Shown here piece by piece: positions 61,323 to 64,000 of a DNA stretch of 64,000 nt. The translations under genes and the position numbers were made by a program. Each line of letters opens with the position of its first letter. Position 1 is the first letter of the stretch. A model generated the notes under the pieces. The model saw only the letters and a program-made list of their open reading frames with translations, was not told the DNA's origin and made no database searches. The stretch comes from CADEED01 sp043747835. GTDB lineage: Bacteria > Pseudomonadota > Gammaproteobacteria > Steroidobacterales > Steroidobacteraceae. The stretch spans positions 66,387 to 130,386 of the forward strand of contig JAYTOK010000148.1 of assembly GCA_043747835.1 (NCBI GenBank), read 5' to 3'.

Positions 61323-62654
61323 TCAGACCGGCAGCGTGCTCGTCGCTGCGCCGAGCACGACGCAGAATACGAGTGTGCGCCCGAGATTCCACCGCAACAC
61401 GAACATCAGAATCAGTGCGACGGCGGTCAGCGCCGCGGGAACGAGTCGCAGCGAGTCGAAGTGGGGGATGCCGGACGCATTCACGTTCTCGAACAAGACG
61501 CGTATCGCGAACCACAGCGCAAGGTTCGCGATGACACCGACGACGGCGGCGGTGATCGCCGCGAGTTCGCTCGATAGCGCCGCGTTGCCGCGCAATGCCT
61601 CGACGTAGGGGGCGCCGAGAAAAATCCACAGGAAGCAGGGCACGAAGGTCACCCAGACCGTGATCAGCGCACCCATGACGCCCGCGAGCAGCGGATGCTG
61701 CGCGCCCGCGACCTGGTAGGCCGCGAGGAAGCCGACGAACTGCACGACCAGGATGAGCGGACCGGGTGTCGATTCCGCGAGTCCCAGGCCGTCGACCATC
61801 TGTCCGGGCGTGATCCATACGTAACGCTCGACGGCCTGCTGCGCGACGTATCCCAGCACGGCATACGCACCGCCGAACGTCACGACGGCCATCTTGCTGA
61901 AGAAAACCCCAAGCTGCGTGAAGACACTGTCGCTACCCGCGAGCACCACGCAGGCGATCACGGGTGCCCACCAGAGCGGCAACCAGACAGCGAGCACGCG
62001 CAAGGCACGGCCCCAGGTCGGTTTCGCCTGTGTGAGTGCGAAGGCTTCCGTGCGCTCCGGATCGACCGCGGCCGAACTGGTGCCGTGCGATCCCGACATC
62101 GTGAGGCCGCGGCCGGCACGCGCAAGGACGAAGCCGAGAACGCCGGCGCCGAGCACGATCAACGGGAAGGGGATGTGCAGCACTGCGATCGCGACGAATG
62201 CGCTGAGCGCGAGCAGTCGCGTGGCCACGCTGCGCAGCGCGCGCTCCCCGATCCGCAACAGTGCCTGAATGACGAGCGCGATGACCGCCGCCTTTAGCCC
62301 GAGAAAAACTCCCTCGAGCAGCGGGTGCTCCTGCCAGAGCACGTAGACGAACGACAGCGCGAGCATCGCCACGAAGCCGGGAAGGACGAACAGCAGGCCA
62401 GCGACGAGGCCGCCGCGCGTCCCGTGCAATAGCCAGCCGATGTACGTGGCGAGCTGCTGCGCCTCGGGTCCTGGCAGCAACATGCAATAGTTCAGGGCGT
62501 GCAGGAAGCGCTGCTCGCCGATCCAGCGTTTTTCGTCGACGAGCACCCGGTGCATCACGGAGATCTGTCCTGCGGGACCTCCGAAAGAGAGCAGGCCGAT
62601 CCGCATCCAGGTGCGCACCGCTTCCGCGAAATCGATGACTTGCTTTTCTGGCAT
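61323..62654 (-). CDS. chrA: Chromate transporter ChrA
   Basis: A 443-residue, two-half membrane protein. Each half bears the CHR signature: GLLSFGGPAGQISVMHR and LLPGPEAQQLATYIG in the first, VTFGGAYAVLGYVAQQAV and STPGPLILVVQFVGFLAAY in the second. It exports chromate, a sulfate analogue, which is relevant to the sulfate uptake genes nearby. I use ATG 62654; longer frames have no signal. The upstream 200 bases show nothing notable. Confidence 0.92.
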   Translation of the reverse strand: MPEKQVIDFAEAVRTWMRIGLLSFGGPAGQISVMHRVLVDEKRWIGEQRFLHALNYCMLLPGPEAQQLATYIGWLLHGTRGGLVAGLLFVLPGFVAMLALSFVYVLWQEHPLLEGVFLGLKAAVIALVIQALLRIGERALRSVATRLLALSAFVAIAVLHIPFPLIVLGAGVLGFVLARAGRGLTMSGSHGTSSAAVDPERTEAFALTQAKPTWGRALRVLAVWLPLWWAPVIACVVLAGSDSVFTQLGVFFSKMAVVTFGGAYAVLGYVAQQAVERYVWITPGQMVDGLGLAESTPGPLILVVQFVGFLAAYQVAGAQHPLLAGVMGALITVWVTFVPCFLWIFLGAPYVEALRGNAALSSELAAITAAVVGVIANLALWFAIRVLFENVNASGIPHFDSLRLVPAALTAVALILMFVLRWNLGRTLVFCVVLGAATSTLPV

Positions 62655-63010
62655 GCGTCGAACGTCTCCCGCCGCGGAGCTTACGCGTCCGCCATTTCGC
62701 AAGGGTGATATGGCAATGTTTCGGCCGAACCTTCCCACGGTGACACTGCAGATCCGTTGCCCTCCCAGCTCGGCGTGGCATCGCGAGATGCCTTCGAAAT
62801 TCCCCAACCTGCACGGACTCTAGTTAGTGTCATTCCCCATGGGCACCAGCGCCCACATTGCCCACCAGATTTTCTCCCTCCAGTCTCGCCGCCTTCATGC
62901 GTCGAACGTCATGGTGCAAAATTCGCGACGGTAGCGTCCCCTTCCCAGACGCCACGGCTAGAGTGATTGCCGCGTGCGTCTCGGGTACCCTTCGCCCGAG
63001 GCCCATTTAT

Positions 63011-63985
63011 TTGAACACACCCGAGCATCACTGCCACTCGCCGCGCTTCGATGCCGGCAATCCGCTCGCGGAGCGCGGCATCCGGCGCGCGCTCTGGTTG
63101 ACGACCGTCATGATGGTCGTCGAGATCGCCGGTGGCTGGTGGTTCAACTCGATGGCCGTGCTCGCGGACGGCTGGCACATGAGCTCGCACGCGCTCGCGC
63201 TGGGTTTGTCCGCGTTCGCATACTCTTTCGCGCGCCGCCAGGCGCGGCATCGCGTTTACGCGTTCGGGACCTGGAAGATCGAGGTACTCGGCGGGTATAC
63301 GAGCGCGATATTGCTGCTCGCGATCGCGGCGCTCATGGTGTTCCAGTCCGTGCAGCGCCTGCTGACGCCGATGGAGATCCATTACCGCGAGGCGATCGTG
63401 ATCGCGGTGATTGGGCTGGCCGTGAACCTCGTGTGCGCGTACTGGCTGCGCGGATCGCATCATGGGCACGACGACGCGCATGTGCATGAGGACGCCCACG
63501 AGCACCAGCACGCGGACATGAACGTGCGTTCGGCCTATGTGCACGTCGTCGCGGATGCGGCGACATCGGTGCTCGCGATCGTCGCACTGGTCGGAGGGTT
63601 GTTTTGGGGATTCGCGTGGCTCGATCCGGTGATGGGCCTGGTCGGCGCGGCGCTGGTCTCCGTGTGGGCCTGGGGCTTGCTGCGCGATTCGGGGCGGATC
63701 CTGCTGGACGCGGAAATGGACGCGCCCGTCGTTGCGGAAGTGCGCGAGGTGATCGAGCGGGGCACCGTGCCCGCAACGATCACCGATCTTCACGTGTGGC
63801 GGGTGGGGCGCGAGAAATATGCGGTGATGGTGAGTCTCACGACGTCATCGGGCGAAGACGCGGAGTATTTCCGGCGGGCGCTGCGCGTGCACGAAGAGCT
63901 CGCGCATGTGACGGTAGAGGTCACGCAGAGTGGTGCCGGGGAGGGGGTGCGGGGTTCGCGCGAAGCGAAGGGGTCAGATCAATAA
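63011..63985 (+). CDS. CDF cation efflux protein, DmeF-like
   Basis: A protein of about 324 residues. It has six membrane segments: the CDF metal-site pattern is ALWLTTVMMVVEIAGG, later SMAVLADGWHMSSHALALG, and in the second half VVADAATSVLAI. The intervening loop is histidine-rich (SHHGHDDAHVHEDAHEHQHAD), as in cobalt/nickel DmeF exporters. The start is uncertain: TTG 63011 gives MNTPEHHCHSP, the usual beginning, and no ATG fits. The last codons (KGSDQ) are contributed by a repeat-like sequence, so the C-terminus has been extended by it. Codons before 63011 have no family match. Confidence 0.8.
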   Translation: MNTPEHHCHSPRFDAGNPLAERGIRRALWLTTVMMVVEIAGGWWFNSMAVLADGWHMSSHALALGLSAFAYSFARRQARHRVYAFGTWKIEVLGGYTSAILLLAIAALMVFQSVQRLLTPMEIHYREAIVIAVIGLAVNLVCAYWLRGSHHGHDDAHVHEDAHEHQHADMNVRSAYVHVVADAATSVLAIVALVGGLFWGFAWLDPVMGLVGAALVSVWAWGLLRDSGRILLDAEMDAPVVAEVREVIERGTVPATITDLHVWRVGREKYAVMVSLTTSSGEDAEYFRRALRVHEELAHVTVEVTQSGAGEGVRGSREAKGSDQ

Positions 63986-63992
63986 ATCGGAC
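63969..63992. repeat. Partial repeat of the GGGGNCAGATC family at the window end
   Basis: AAGGGGTCAGATCAATAAAT, followed by CGGA, matches the 30999 repeat arm apart from a few bases. It overlaps the last codons and stop of the DmeF-like gene. Any second arm lies outside the window. Confidence 0.6.
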
Positions 63993-64000
63993 CATGGGCG

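Noticed and set aside
1..64000. tRNA or rRNA genes and CRISPR arrays
   Set aside because: No T-loop/CCA patterns, rRNA signatures or regularly spaced direct repeats were seen on reading; this was not a computed scan.

Overview
The window is GC-rich chromosomal DNA of a free-living Gram-negative proteobacterium. TonB-dependent and TorF-type outer-membrane proteins, lipoproteins, a PEP-CTERM protein and a GlrK/QseG/GlrR-type system point to a gammaproteobacterium, possibly of the Steroidobacter/Nevskia type; that placement is inference. Genes are dense and many are coupled through ATGA or GTGA overlaps. I found no rRNA, tRNA or CRISPR array.

Region 1 (1-19.9 kb) is an exosortase/PEP-CTERM-type envelope polysaccharide locus. 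It holds two alpha/beta hydrolases, a VOC protein, a glutamine-dependent amidotransferase, a PaaK-like ligase, a glycosyltransferase, an SGNH esterase, a Gfo/Idh-SDR fusion, a YdcF/ElyC-like protein, a PEP-CTERM protein behind a textbook sigma-54 promoter, and rmlACDB for dTDP-rhamnose. Inside it sits the most interesting unit, a four-gene coupled operon (9153-14717): an acyl-CoA-dehydrogenase-like flavoprotein, an MBOAT-SGNH fusion, a carrier protein and a stand-alone adenylation enzyme. Adenylation enzyme, carrier protein, MBOAT and SGNH together repeat the parts list of the dlt operon. The adenylation pocket (D-L-L-Y-F-A-L-V-C-K) and the flavoprotein instead resemble the PltF/PltE pair that makes pyrrole-2-carboxyl-S-carrier from proline. 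I propose a system that esterifies a surface glycan with a pyrrolyl (or prolyl) group.

Region 2 (19.9-31 kb) has a galE-glrK-qseG-glrR operon whose regulator carries a non-canonical GAFTGA loop, a SrkA-type kinase, a lipoprotein, a four-sensor-domain GGDEF-EAL protein and a YbdK-type ligase. Region 3 (31-39.4 kb) has an ECF sigma/anti-sigma/subtilase operon in which the anti-sigma ectodomain looks like a subtilase propeptide, a TorF-type outer-membrane protein and two more GGDEF-EAL proteins. Region 4 (39.4-45 kb) has a RAYT transposase between REP hairpins, an MFS transporter, copper-related genes, a photolyase and an ExbB/TolQ-like protein.

Region 5 (45-64 kb) has a cysA-cysT-cysW operon with a universal-stress-like extension on CysA and a co-transcribed two-component system, a long inverted-repeat element, a frameshifted hydrolase beside a CGNR regulator, a TonB receptor/SNase-like/vWD-domain secretion cluster, a lipoprotein Sbp, an internally deleted flavoprotein relic, an exported MDR oxidoreductase, ChrA and a DmeF-like exporter. 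Short palindromic repeats of at least three families are scattered through the window.
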